Source of the DNA: an uncultured Eubacteriales bacterium | GTDB lineage: Bacteria; Bacillota; Clostridia; Oscillospirales; CAG-272 | Direction: 5' to 3' | DNA length: 64,000 nt | Assembly (NCBI GenBank): GCA_934476315.1 | Contig: CAKSNQ010000004.1 | Span: 1 to 64,000, forward strand | Shown: one piece after another, positions 15,975 to 24,767 of the stretch | How positions within the stretch are numbered: position 1 is the first letter of the stretch | How the letters are laid out: every line of letters starts with the position of its first letter | Made by a program: the position numbers and the translations under genes | Notes under the pieces: generated by a model | Seen by the model: the letters and a program-made list of their open reading frames with translations, nothing else | What the model was told of the DNA's origin: nothing | Database searches by the model: none

Positions 15975-17393
15975 TTATTTCAGCACGGAAGTCGCGTCGG
16001 CGATGGTCTTTTCCAGCGCCTCGCGCCCGTACTTATCGACCTCTGCCTTGTTCTTTTCCCCGTGCGTCAGGCATCCCGCGCCGCCGATACATCCGCCGAC
16101 GCACGCCATGCCCTCAATGAAGTTGGCGTTCAATTTGCCGCGGCTCTTCTGCATCAAGGCGATCTTGCACTCCTCGATACCGTCGCACGAGCAGGGCTGG
16201 AGCAAAAAGTCCAGACCTTGCTCCTTGAGTCCCTCCGCGACCGCGTCCGAAAGTCCACCGCAACGGGCGAAAATTCTTCCGAAATACGAGGCGTTGTCCA
16301 GTACGTTTTCGGGGAGCGTCGTAATGTCGATGTCGCGGCTGTCAAACAGCGCCTGCAACTCCTCAAAGGTCATCGCCGCGTCAACATACGGGCGAACGCT
16401 CTCCTTCTGAACCTCCATCTTTTTCGCCGTGCACGGACCGATAAAGACGACCTTGCAGTCCCCCTCGTGCTCCTTGATATACTTGGCAATGGTTGCCATC
16501 GGGGAGAGGTTATGTGACACGAACGGCAACAGGTCCGGGAAGCTTTTTTCGATGTAGCTGACGAACGCCGGGCAGCAGGAGCTGGTCAGAAAGCCCTTTT
16601 CGGCAAGCTCTTTGGACTCCGCCTGCGCGACCATATCCGCGCCGAGCGCCGCCTCGATGACGGTGTGGAAGCCCAGCTCGCGCAGTCCCGCGACGACCTG
16701 CCCCAGCTTTGCGTATGTAAACTGGCTGGAGATGGACGGGGCCACCACCGCGTACGCTTTCGCGCCGCCGCTTCGCGCGCCCTTGAGGATGTCGATGACG
16801 TCAAGGATAAAGGACTTATCCGTGATCGCGCCGAACGGGCACTGGTAGACGCAGGCGCCGCAGGAAATGCATTTTCCGTTGTCGATGCACGCCTGCTTGT
16901 CCTCGCCCATGCTGATTGCCTTCACCTTGCAGGCAGTCTCGCAGGGGCGCTTATAGTTATGGATCGCGCTGTACGGGCAGACTTTAGCGCAGGCGCCGCA
17001 CTCGCGGCACTTGGACTTGTCGATATGCGCCACATGGTTTTCGTCAAACGTGATTGCACCAAATTTGCAGGCATCCTCGCACCGGTGCGCCAGGCAACCG
17101 CGGCAGGCGTCCATGACCTGGTAGCCACCCATCGGGCACTCATCGCAGGCGATGTCAATGACCTCGATTACGTTGGGGTTTTCCTTGTCGCCGCCCATGG
17201 CAATCTTGACGCGCTCCGCAAGAATCGCACGTTCCTTGTAGACACAGCATCGCATGGTCGGCGTCTTCCCGGGGACGATCGTCTTGGGGATGTCGATCGC
17301 CGTCTGCGCAAGGCGATCTGCCCATGCCTCCCGCGCGACCTCCCGGAGAACCTTATATTTCAAGTGCTGTACTTTGGTATCAAATTTTCTCAT
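15975..17393 (-). CDS. Group B monomeric [FeFe] hydrogenase
   Basis: The 472-residue protein has an N-terminal iron-sulfur region with many Cys motifs (CDECPMGGYQVMDACRGCLA, CRECGACAKVCPYS, CISCGACVYQCPFG). The catalytic H-cluster domain follows, with TSSCCPAF, GPCTAKKME and EGMACVGGCIGG. These variant forms of the three H-cluster signatures mark the group B class. The physiological role of that class is unsettled; ferredoxin-linked H2 turnover is the usual proposal. The gene is preceded by one of the four hairpin leaders. It is the last gene of the sensory hydrogenase run and ends at a dispersed repeat. Confidence 0.93.
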   Translation of the reverse strand: MRKFDTKVQHLKYKVLREVAREAWADRLAQTAIDIPKTIVPGKTPTMRCCVYKERAILAERVKIAMGGDKENPNVIEVIDIACDECPMGGYQVMDACRGCLAHRCEDACKFGAITFDENHVAHIDKSKCRECGACAKVCPYSAIHNYKRPCETACKVKAISMGEDKQACIDNGKCISCGACVYQCPFGAITDKSFILDVIDILKGARSGGAKAYAVVAPSISSQFTYAKLGQVVAGLRELGFHTVIEAALGADMVAQAESKELAEKGFLTSSCCPAFVSYIEKSFPDLLPFVSHNLSPMATIAKYIKEHEGDCKVVFIGPCTAKKMEVQKESVRPYVDAAMTFEELQALFDSRDIDITTLPENVLDNASYFGRIFARCGGLSDAVAEGLKEQGLDFLLQPCSCDGIEECKIALMQKSRGKLNANFIEGMACVGGCIGGAGCLTHGEKNKAEVDKYGREALEKTIADATSVLK

Positions 17394-17435
17394 GTTCTGA
17401 CCATGGCTTTTGCATCAGCAAAAGCCTCCTTTCCT
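17394..17435 (-). promoter_or_regulatory. SD-hairpin leader motif, copy a (group B hydrogenase)
   Basis: On the minus strand GGAAAGGA is followed by a perfect 9-bp stem GGCTTTTGC/GCAAAAGCC with loop TGAT. ATGGTCAGAAC and the ATG of the hydrogenase come next. The stem differs from the other copies by paired changes. Folding it would leave the GGA tract 11 bases from the start codon. Confidence 0.65.
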
Positions 17436-17539
17436 GCGGATTGTGGCTGTTTTGTGAAACAAATCGCCGTTGTTCGGACGGTGAGAGCCACAGAACGCCG
17501 ATTGAAAGATGCGTTTTCCACCTCTGATCTCCGTAAAAA

Positions 17540-18712
17540 TCAGAAATAGCTGACTTTGATATGCTTGCCCATTCGGCGGAGACAGCCGGAGAGCTCCTCG
17601 ACCAGATTCATTTTGATATTGAAATTGATCGGAAGCTCGGGGTTCTGGTGAGCCGGGTTAATCGCCCGTCCGACGTAGAAGTTGATGTCCGTCGCCTCCT
17701 CGAATAGCAAGCGGCAAATGAGCGACGCGCCATCGTGACCGTAGCTCCATTTTTCATAGAGCTTGTTCTCGCCGACGGCGTCCTTGGCGTATTCCACCAC
17801 ACGGTTGATTGTGATGACTCCCTCCGTCACGAGGTCCACACCCTCGATCTCGGCAATCGGGGGAATGTCGCTTTTGACGTAGCTCAGGCTGGCTTTGACC
17901 GGCTTTCCCAGGTACTTGGCGGCGATAGAGGAGGTCGTTCCCCCACACACGATATGCTTTCCCTCCTTGGAGAAGAACAGCGACATCATACGGTTGCAGT
18001 CGTCGCGGTTGGAAGGCGGTCCGAACAAGAGATTCATGGGCACGCGGCGGCGGATTTTCACCACGCAGGCGGTGGCGTCGTCGCCCGGCTTCTGCTCATA
18101 GAGGCGATCGACCTCGTCGATCAGGACGGTGGACAGCGTTTTCGCCGTATAGCCCGCGAGCGAGACCGTTTCCATAAAGTCGATGATGTCCTCGCGCTTC
18201 CAGCCGAAGTTATACGCCAGTCCGATGCCGGCGTGAGGGCATCCGTCGCTCATCGCGATGAAAATGTCGTCCTCCTCCAGCTTGATGACCGACTTATAAA
18301 TCTTCTTGCCGCCGATGTTCATTTCGGTTTTCGGGTAGTCGTAATTTTTGCCGCCGCGCAAGAGGATTGCCAGCGGGTTGTCGTACTGAATCAGCTCCAT
18401 TTCGCGGTTATCCACCAGATGGAGAATGGTAAACGTGGAATACGCCACGCCGCGCACCGAGCAGATCGGCAACGTCTGCGCGATGGTCTCCACGCAGTCC
18501 TCCAGCGTCAGACCCTCCGCCATCATGGTGGAGATGATCTTGGAGGTCAGCGTAGAAAGGATGCTCGCCTTGACGCCGCTTCCCAGCCCGTCGGCAAGGA
18601 CGATGACCGTGGAGGTCTCACTCTGCTCCACAACATCTACATGGTCGCCGCAAAGTTGTTCCCCGACATGATTGATGCTTTTGTAACCGATGTCGGCGCA
18701 CAGATCATTCAT
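17540..18712 (-). CDS. SpoIIE-type PP2C protein phosphatase (hydrogenase-linked)
   Basis: The 390-residue protein has a PP2C/SpoIIE phosphatase domain in its first 240 residues. VLADGLGSGVKAS and AMSDGCPHAG carry metal-binding Asp and Gly motifs, and PGDDATACVVKI is the late metal motif. The C-terminal 150 residues are unassigned. Genes of this type regularly sit beside sensory group C [FeFe] hydrogenases. Here the start overlaps the stop region of the PAS-containing hydrogenase by 8 bases. Inference: redox or H2 status sensed by the hydrogenase controls dephosphorylation of a Ser/Thr target. Confidence 0.85.
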   Translation of the reverse strand: MNDLCADIGYKSINHVGEQLCGDHVDVVEQSETSTVIVLADGLGSGVKASILSTLTSKIISTMMAEGLTLEDCVETIAQTLPICSVRGVAYSTFTILHLVDNREMELIQYDNPLAILLRGGKNYDYPKTEMNIGGKKIYKSVIKLEEDDIFIAMSDGCPHAGIGLAYNFGWKREDIIDFMETVSLAGYTAKTLSTVLIDEVDRLYEQKPGDDATACVVKIRRRVPMNLLFGPPSNRDDCNRMMSLFFSKEGKHIVCGGTTSSIAAKYLGKPVKASLSYVKSDIPPIAEIEGVDLVTEGVITINRVVEYAKDAVGENKLYEKWSYGHDGASLICRLLFEEATDINFYVGRAINPAHQNPELPINFNIKMNLVEELSGCLRRMGKHIKVSYF

Positions 18713-20381
18713 CGGAAATACTCTCCTTCAGTTTTGTCAGGGCAATTTTGGTCTCCGCGGCGGTCTCTCCCAGGAGCGACGCGATCTCCTGCACGATCCG
18801 CATCTGCTTATCCACCACCTTGTCGGCGATTTCCACCGTCTGGCGGCTGATATTTTCTTTCTTCTCCCGCTCGTTTTCCTCGTCGGTGACGTCGCGCATG
18901 ATACAGACGAGCAGATGGTAGGTCGAGTCGTACACGATGGTCTGCTCGATATATTTGCCGTACTCCGCCAGGTACATCCGTTGGTCGCGGATGCTGCGCT
19001 TGGTTTCCAGAACCCGCAAAAACAGCGCCGGGTCAAGGATTCTGATGACCTGATCGCCGAGAACGTCCGACGCGTCGCGGATGTTCATGATCTTGCGGGC
19101 GGCGGCGTTGATCTGCTGAACCTCCAGCGCGTCGTTGACCACGACCAGCCCGTTGGGGGTATTGTTGACGATGCAGTCGGAGAAGCTCTCTGCCTTTTCC
19201 TTCAGATACGGCAGGCACATGGAGATCTCCGCTTTCCCGTGGTAGATCGCGATTGCCTTTTCGCGACAGGTATTGTAGCCGCACGAGCCGCAATTCAGCT
19301 CATCCTCCGGCTTGGTCTTGCCCATCTTGCGCAAAATCTCGGTGATTTCGCTCTCGCTGGGACACCCATACCGACGTTCGATCGGCTCGAATATTTTATG
19401 CATTTCCGCCTCTTGCGGCTGTGTCACGTCGAAATCCTCCGCCCCGGCGTAATTCGCGACCGCCATATAGTCGCTGACCGGACTGCGGTGGTATTTTTCC
19501 ATGACCGGACCACCGATACAGCTGCCGACGCAAGCGGACATTTCGATGAAGCAGTGATGAATCTTTCCGCTTTCAATATCGCGGAGCGCCGCCATGCAGT
19601 TTTCCACGCCGTCAATCGCCATGTATGTATAGCCCGGCGTGTTCTGCGCCATGGTTTTCAGGATTCCCCCCGCGGTCGGGAAGAACCGCGCGCGGCTCTT
19701 TTCCTCACTGTCCCGGGTATTTTCCGGCACGACCCGCTCCCGCTCCATCCACCGTGACAATTCCTCAAAGGTCAGCACGGCGTCTACCAGTCCCTCATAA
19801 TGCTCCGCCTCGTCCTTTTTGGCGACACAGGGACCGATAAAAACGGTTTTCGCGTTGGGGAAACGTCGCTTGATGTCGTGGCAGTGCGCCTGCATGGGCG
19901 AAAACACGTCGGCAAGGCAGGCAAGTTCCGCGGGAAAATACTTCTGAATGAGCAGATTGACCGAATGGCAGCAGGACGACAGGATGACGTCCCGCTCGCC
20001 CGTTGCGAGCATATGTTCGTATTCCGTTTTGACCATGGTCGCGCCGATAGCGGTCTCCTCTACCCCGGCAAACCCGAGCTTTTTCAGTGCGGCGCGCATA
20101 CTCTCGATCCCGATGCCGTCATAGTTGGCGATAAAGGACGGTGCCAGGCTGACCCAGACCGGGTCGCCCGACTGGATGAGCACCTTGACCTTTTCGGTCT
20201 CGTCCACAATCTGCTTGGCATCCTGCGGGCAAACCACAAAGCACTGCCCGCACAGGATACATTCATTTCCGATGATATGCGCCTGGTTGCCGGAAAAGCG
20301 GATGGACTTGACCGGGCAGTGGCGAATGCACTTATAGCAGTTTTTGCAGTTGGATTTTTTCAGCGTCAGAAAATTCGACAT
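18705..20381 (-). CDS. Group C sensory [FeFe] hydrogenase with PAS domain (HydS-like)
   Basis: About 558 residues. Two [4Fe-4S] motifs lie at the N-terminus (CKNCYKCIRHCP and CILCGQCFVVCP). The H-cluster domain has SSCCHSVN, GPCVAKKDE and MSACVGSCIGGP. A further cluster motif CGSCGYNTC lies near residue 350. A PAS domain at about 385-500 and a helical tail follow. This layout defines the putative sensory class, which is thought to signal rather than turn over much H2. ATG 20381 is chosen because the longer frame reads through the upstream ferredoxin gene. It sits between a [2Fe-2S] ferredoxin gene and a PP2C phosphatase gene. Confidence 0.92.
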   Translation of the reverse strand: MSNFLTLKKSNCKNCYKCIRHCPVKSIRFSGNQAHIIGNECILCGQCFVVCPQDAKQIVDETEKVKVLIQSGDPVWVSLAPSFIANYDGIGIESMRAALKKLGFAGVEETAIGATMVKTEYEHMLATGERDVILSSCCHSVNLLIQKYFPAELACLADVFSPMQAHCHDIKRRFPNAKTVFIGPCVAKKDEAEHYEGLVDAVLTFEELSRWMERERVVPENTRDSEEKSRARFFPTAGGILKTMAQNTPGYTYMAIDGVENCMAALRDIESGKIHHCFIEMSACVGSCIGGPVMEKYHRSPVSDYMAVANYAGAEDFDVTQPQEAEMHKIFEPIERRYGCPSESEITEILRKMGKTKPEDELNCGSCGYNTCREKAIAIYHGKAEISMCLPYLKEKAESFSDCIVNNTPNGLVVVNDALEVQQINAAARKIMNIRDASDVLGDQVIRILDPALFLRVLETKRSIRDQRMYLAEYGKYIEQTIVYDSTYHLLVCIMRDVTDEENEREKKENISRQTVEIADKVVDKQMRIVQEIASLLGETAAETKIALTKLKESISDE

Positions 20382-20389
20382 GTCAGACC

Positions 20390-20659
20390 TTACGCTCCTT
20401 CCTGGCTTTTTTTGAGCGCGGGCACGACCTTGCCCTCCCAGAAATCCCGGAAGCCCTCCTTGGTGACGCCGGTGCAGACCTCGTCCTCCACCGTAATCGT
20501 CACGCCGACGCGGTTGCATCTGCCCGTGCAAAAGCTACCACGCAGGATAATATCATCCTCCAGGTGCCCCTCCTCGATCTTCTTCTGCAACAGCTCGACA
20601 ATCTCCGGAGCGCCTTTGAGATGGCAGGAGCTGCCCACGCAAACTTCAACAAAAATCAT
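20390..20659 (-). CDS. [2Fe-2S] thioredoxin-like ferredoxin
   Basis: The 89-residue protein has the NuoE-like cysteine pattern: CVGSSCHLKG at residues 7-16 and CTGRCNRVGV at about 44-53. It would bind one [2Fe-2S] cluster and pass electrons to the adjacent group C hydrogenase. It is a close paralogue of the preceding gene, with which it overlaps by 4 bases. Confidence 0.85.
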   Translation of the reverse strand: MIFVEVCVGSSCHLKGAPEIVELLQKKIEEGHLEDDIILRGSFCTGRCNRVGVTITVEDEVCTGVTKEGFRDFWEGKVVPALKKSQEGA

Positions 20660-20898
20660 TGCAGTTTTCCTTTGATTTCTTTTTCAAAAAATTCTTTGAC
20701 GCGATCCGGAGCGACCGAGTAGAATTCCTGATCCACCGTCACGCAGACCCCCTCCTGGCAACGTCCCATGCAAAAGGTTCCGCCAAGCTCCACGCGATCC
20801 TCCAGACCTTCCTCGCCGATCAGATACTGAAGCTCCTCCACCACCTGGCGCGAGCCCTTGAGGTGGCAGGAGGACCCGATACATACTGTGACTTTCAT
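20656..20898 (-). CDS. [2Fe-2S] thioredoxin-like ferredoxin
   Basis: This 80-residue product has CIGSSCHLKG near the N-terminus and CMGRCQEGVC in the middle, the ligand pattern of NuoE-like thioredoxin-fold ferredoxins. ATG 20898 directly follows leader motif copy b; the frame further upstream is not protein-like. It is the first of two tandem ferredoxin genes before the sensory hydrogenase. Confidence 0.83.
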   Translation of the reverse strand: MKVTVCIGSSCHLKGSRQVVEELQYLIGEEGLEDRVELGGTFCMGRCQEGVCVTVDQEFYSVAPDRVKEFFEKEIKGKLQ

Positions 20899-20943
20899 TG
20901 CTTTGTGACCATTACTTTCGCCCTGCGAAAGCATCCTTTCTTT
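20899..20943 (-). promoter_or_regulatory. SD-hairpin leader motif, copy b (ferredoxin)
   Basis: GAAAGGA, then an 8-bp stem TGCTTTCG/CGAAAGTA (one G-U pair) with loop CAGGG, then ATGGTCACAAAGCA and the ATG. Apart from this tract there is no ribosome binding site near the start. Confidence 0.62.
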
Positions 20944-21038
20944 GTGCAATTGCGGCTGACCTCCGCGTGGACGCCACCGGAACAGATGGCGAGCGCCGCG
21001 AAGCGCCGCCGAAAGATTACGTCCGGGAAACCACGCCC

Positions 21039-21797
21039 TTATTCGTAATCCACGACATTCACCCACGAGCGGAGAAACTCCCGCTCTTTTTCGTTGCCCT
21101 TGACCGACTGGGAGGCGGCGACGATCGGCATCCATTTCTGAACGTACTGCTTGGACGTCTGGCTGTGCTCGCAGAACGAATCCAGGTAGTATTTCGCTCC
21201 GTCGATCTTACCGTGCAGCCAAAAGAGCAGATACGATCTTGCCGCGTCCGCAGAGGCATTGCCCTGTGTTGCGTGCGACCAGTCAAGAATATAGGGAGTA
21301 CCGTCCTCTGCAAGAATGATGTTGGAGGGGTTGAAGTCGCCATGGCACAGCTTGGTATGCCGCGGCATGGTATCCAGCCGCGTGAGCAACTCATATTTGG
21401 TCGTCTCATCGAAGTCCGACATGCGGATTTTGCGCGTCATTTTATCCCGCCACAGCGTCAGGAGTGGGCAGTCCTTGGACAGCACCTCCATCTGGAGATC
21501 GACGAATCTGTCGATCCAGCGGCGACGCGCCTCCAGTGTCGCGGAGTCCTCCTCCATCCATTCCGCCATGGTCTTTCCGCGGATATAATCGGAGATGATC
21601 GCCCACTTGCCATCGATCATCGTCACCTCATGGATGCGCGGGATGGCAAGACCCGTCTCCTCCACGCGTGCCTGGTTGAGTGCCTCGTTGAGGATGTCCG
21701 CCTTGGAATACCCCTCGCCGAACACCTTCATGCAAAGCTCGCCGTCCCGATACACCGTCTTGTTGTTCCTCACCGCTATGATTCTGTCCAGCTTCAT
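21039..21797 (-). CDS. APH-fold phosphotransferase (TIGR02172-like)
   Basis: The 252-residue kinase-like protein has the catalytic loop HGDFNPSN at about residue 153 and the metal motif ILDWSHA about 20 residues later. Both are as in aminoglycoside/choline kinase-fold enzymes. Its pattern resembles the TIGR02172 family of clostridial putative phosphotransferases. The substrate is unknown, and resistance is not implied. GAGGAGG lies upstream of ATG 21797. It is 21 bases after the AdhE stop codon, so probably co-transcribed with adhE. Confidence 0.78.
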   Translation of the reverse strand: MKLDRIIAVRNNKTVYRDGELCMKVFGEGYSKADILNEALNQARVEETGLAIPRIHEVTMIDGKWAIISDYIRGKTMAEWMEEDSATLEARRRWIDRFVDLQMEVLSKDCPLLTLWRDKMTRKIRMSDFDETTKYELLTRLDTMPRHTKLCHGDFNPSNIILAEDGTPYILDWSHATQGNASADAARSYLLFWLHGKIDGAKYYLDSFCEHSQTSKQYVQKWMPIVAASQSVKGNEKEREFLRSWVNVVDYE

Positions 21798-21818
21798 CGT
21801 GTTTTTCCTCCTCGCTTT

Positions 21819-24536
21819 TTATGCTTTTGCCTCGCCGTTTTCGGCTCTGCGATACGCACGTTTGAAGTTATTCTCGTCCTCGGTGCCACCAAATTGCGCG
21901 GCTGTCGGCGTAATGGAACCCACCGGCTCCGTCCGCCCGTAGTATGCATTCAGATACATTTGTCTGATCTCGCTCATGAGAGGATAGCGTGGGTTGGCGC
22001 CCGTGCACTGATCGTCGAACGCCTGCTCGGTCATTTCGTCCAGGCGGGCGAGGAACTCGTCCTCCGCAACGCCGTAATCCCGGATGGTCGCGCGGATTCC
22101 GACGCGTTCCTTCAGCTCGTTGACCGCCCGAATCAGGTTCTCCACGCTCTGCTCGTCGTTTCCGCCGCCCAGTCCCAGCTCCTTCGCCACATGTGCGTAG
22201 CGCGCCAGCGTGTGCGGGTGGTCGTATTGCGGGAACGTTCCCATTTTGGCAGGCGCTTCCGCGGAGTTGAAGCGGATCACCTGCTCGATCATCAGCGCGT
22301 TTGCCACGCCGTGCGGCAGGTGGTAGAACGCGCCCAGCTTATGCGCCATGGAGTGGCAGACGCCGAGAAACGCGTTCGCGAACGCCATGCCAGCCATGGT
22401 CGCGGCGTTTGCCATCTTCTCACGCGCCTCGACATCCGTCGTGCCGTTGTCATACGCGCGCGGCAGGTACGCAAAGATCATTTTGAGCGCCTGGAGCGCC
22501 ATCGCGTCGGTATAGTCGGTCGCCATAAGCGAAGCGTATGCTTCCAGCGCGTGCGTCACCGCGTCAATTCCCGAAGCGGCGGTCAGTCCGCGCGGCGCGG
22601 ACATGTGGAAGTCGGTGTCGATGATCGCCATATTCGGCAGCAGCTCGTAATCCGCCAGCGGGTATTTGATGCCGGTAGACTGATCGGTGATGACCGCGAA
22701 AGGCGTCACCTCCGAGCCGGTTCCCGCCGAGGTGGGGATGGCGACAAAATACGCCTTCTCGCCCATATGCGGGAACGTATACACGCGCTTGCGGATGTCC
22801 ATGAAGCGCATCGCCATGTCAGAAAAATCCACCTCCGGGTGCTCATACATCACCCACATGATCTTCGCCGCGTCCATGGCGGAGCCGCCGCCCAACGCCA
22901 AAATACAATCCGGGGCAAAGGCGCGCATCTGCTCCGCGCCGGCAAGCGCGCACGCGAGCGTCGGGTCCGGCTCGACCGCGAAAAATGTCGTATGCGTCAC
23001 GCCGAGCGCGTCCAGCCGACCCGTGATTGGTTTGGTATATCCGTTATGGTAAAGGAAAGAATCCGTCACGATGAATGCCTTTTTCTTGCCCATCGCGCCC
23101 GCCAGCTCGTCGAGAGCGACCGGCAGGCACCCGCGCTTGAGGTAGACCTTTTGCGGTGTACGGAACCAAAGCATATTTTCTCTCCTCTGTGCGACCGTTT
23201 TGATATTCAGCAGGTGCTTGACGCCGACGTTCTCGGAAACGCTGTTGCCGCCCCACGAGCCACACCCCAGAGTAAGGGAGGGCGCCAGCCGGAAGTTGTA
23301 CAGGTCTCCGATGCCCCCCTGCGCGGCGGGTGTATTCACCAGAATCCGGCAGGTTTTCATGCGCGAGGCAAACGCGGCGAGCTTTTCCTTTTCCGTCGTT
23401 TCGTTCAGGTAGATGGCGGAAGTGTGTCCGTAGCCGCCGTCCGCAATCAGGTGCTCCGCCTTGTCAAAGGCGTCCCCGATGTCGGTAGCGCGGTACATCG
23501 CCAGAACCGGCGACAGCTTTTCGTGAGCGAACTCCTCGCTCAACTCCACGCTTTCCACCTCGCCGATCAGAATTTTGGTTCCCTCCGGGACCTGCACGCC
23601 CGCGAGGGCGGCGATGGTATGGGCGCGTTGGCCGACGATCTTCGCGTTCAGAGCGCCGTTGATAAGAATGGTCTTTCTGACCGTTTCAATCTCGCCGGGA
23701 CGCAGGAAATAGCAGCCGCGGTCGGCAAATTCGGTCTTTACGGCGTCGTACACACGATCCAGCACGATAACCGACTGCTCCGAGGCGCAGATCATGCCGT
23801 TATCAAAGGTTTTGGAATGAATGATGGAATTCACCGCGAGAACGACGTCTGCGGTATCGTCGATGATGGCGGGGGTATTTCCCGCGCCGACGCCGAGCGC
23901 CGGTTTGCCCGAGGAGTACGCCGCGCGCACCATGCCCGGACCTCCCGTGGCAAGAATCAGGTCCGCCTCTTTCATCAAAAAGTTGGTCATCTCCAGCGAC
24001 GGCACGTCGATCCAGTCGATGATCCCCTCGGGCGCGCCCGCCCGGACTGCCGCTTCCAGAACCACGCGGGCGGCGGCTGCCGTGGAATTTTTCGCGCGCG
24101 GATGAGGGCTGATCATGATAGCGTTACGCGTTTTGAGAGCGAGCAGGCACTTGAAGATCGCCGTGGAGGTCGGATTGGTCGTGGGAATCACCGCGGCGAT
24201 CACACCGATCGGCTCGGCGAGCTTTGTCAGACCGTACGCCTCGTCGCGCTCGATCACACCGCAGGTTTTGGTATTCTTATACGCATTGTAAATATACTCC
24301 GAAGCGTAGTTGTTCTTGATAACCTTGTCCTCGACCACGCCCATGCCGGTCTCCTGCACCGTCAGCTTTGCAAGCGGAATTCGCTGATGGTTGGCGGCAA
24401 GCGCCGCCGCCTTGAAAATGGCGTCCACCTGCTCCTGGGTATATGTCGCGAACCGCTGCTGTGCGGCTCGCATACGCGTCATGGCGACGTCCAGCGCCTC
24501 CATGCCGTCGATTGGCTTTCTCACTGTATTTTCCAT
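21819..24536 (-). CDS. adhE: Bifunctional acetaldehyde-CoA/alcohol dehydrogenase AdhE
   Basis: The 905-residue protein has an N-terminal aldehyde dehydrogenase domain (residues 1-440; catalytic Cys in MICASEQS near 249). The C-terminal half is an iron-type alcohol dehydrogenase (about 460-870; GGGSAMDAAK, GIDAVTHALEAY, and His ligands in VCHSMAHKLGAFYHLPHG). It reduces acetyl-CoA to ethanol with two NADH, regenerating NAD+. The start at 24536 follows leader motif copy c. The longer frame to 24677 would extend through that hairpin and into the Rex-like operator. Transcription is probably repressed by Rex when NADH is low. Confidence 0.96.
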   Translation of the reverse strand: MENTVRKPIDGMEALDVAMTRMRAAQQRFATYTQEQVDAIFKAAALAANHQRIPLAKLTVQETGMGVVEDKVIKNNYASEYIYNAYKNTKTCGVIERDEAYGLTKLAEPIGVIAAVIPTTNPTSTAIFKCLLALKTRNAIMISPHPRAKNSTAAAARVVLEAAVRAGAPEGIIDWIDVPSLEMTNFLMKEADLILATGGPGMVRAAYSSGKPALGVGAGNTPAIIDDTADVVLAVNSIIHSKTFDNGMICASEQSVIVLDRVYDAVKTEFADRGCYFLRPGEIETVRKTILINGALNAKIVGQRAHTIAALAGVQVPEGTKILIGEVESVELSEEFAHEKLSPVLAMYRATDIGDAFDKAEHLIADGGYGHTSAIYLNETTEKEKLAAFASRMKTCRILVNTPAAQGGIGDLYNFRLAPSLTLGCGSWGGNSVSENVGVKHLLNIKTVAQRRENMLWFRTPQKVYLKRGCLPVALDELAGAMGKKKAFIVTDSFLYHNGYTKPITGRLDALGVTHTTFFAVEPDPTLACALAGAEQMRAFAPDCILALGGGSAMDAAKIMWVMYEHPEVDFSDMAMRFMDIRKRVYTFPHMGEKAYFVAIPTSAGTGSEVTPFAVITDQSTGIKYPLADYELLPNMAIIDTDFHMSAPRGLTAASGIDAVTHALEAYASLMATDYTDAMALQALKMIFAYLPRAYDNGTTDVEAREKMANAATMAGMAFANAFLGVCHSMAHKLGAFYHLPHGVANALMIEQVIRFNSAEAPAKMGTFPQYDHPHTLARYAHVAKELGLGGGNDEQSVENLIRAVNELKERVGIRATIRDYGVAEDEFLARLDEMTEQAFDDQCTGANPRYPLMSEIRQMYLNAYYGRTEPVGSITPTAAQFGGTEDENNFKRAYRRAENGEAKA

Positions 24537-24578
24537 TCTTGTAACCGTGGCTTTCGCACCCCGAAAGCTCCCTTTCCG
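24537..24578 (-). promoter_or_regulatory. SD-hairpin leader motif, copy c (adhE)
   Basis: GGAAAGGGA, a 7-bp stem GCTTTCG/CGAAAGC with loop GGGTG, then CACGGTTACAAGA and the ATG of adhE. The AYGGTYACAA tract is shared with the other copies. Confidence 0.62.
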
Positions 24579-24676
24579 TATGATTCCGGTCAGTTCCGCG
24601 GTGATATGGTGGATTCGATGGTGGACACCGCAACATGTACGTAGAAAAGCGCGGTGCTCCCGTCCCAGCCGTTCCA

Positions 24677-24694
24677 TTGTTAAAAGTTTAACGC
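24677..24694. promoter_or_regulatory. Rex-type operator before adhE
   Basis: TTGTTAAAAGTTTAACGC matches the Rex consensus TTGTTAA-N4-TTAACAA at all but the last two positions. It overlaps the predicted -10 box of adhE, a standard place for redox repression by Rex. Confidence 0.7.
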
Positions 24695-24713
24695 AAAACC
24701 GACAGAATGTAAA
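24685..24713 (-). promoter_or_regulatory. Promoter of adhE
   Basis: TTTACA (24713-24708), a 17-base spacer and TAAACT (24690-24685) lie on the minus strand, with the Rex-like operator across the -10 box. The leader of about 140 bases contains leader motif copy c. Confidence 0.55.
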
Positions 24714-24767
24714 GTGTGATGTTTACATAACGCTTATGTCTATCATGATATACCGTCAAAAACCTAT

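Noticed and set aside
17440..17468. Rex site near TTTTGTGAAACAAA upstream of the group B hydrogenase
   Set aside because: The half-sites are too close together (3 bases) compared with the Rex consensus spacing of 4 between 7-base arms; not convincing.
20899..20943. Short upstream ORFs starting at the ATGGT of the leader motif (overlapping the true start in copies a and b)
   Set aside because: Copy c has ACG at this place and copy d is in frame with the gene, so a conserved upstream peptide is not supported; a structural role fits better.
21039..21797. Aminoglycoside resistance gene
   Set aside because: The APH fold is shared by many kinases; the pattern and neighbours (adhE, hydrogenases) do not suggest resistance.
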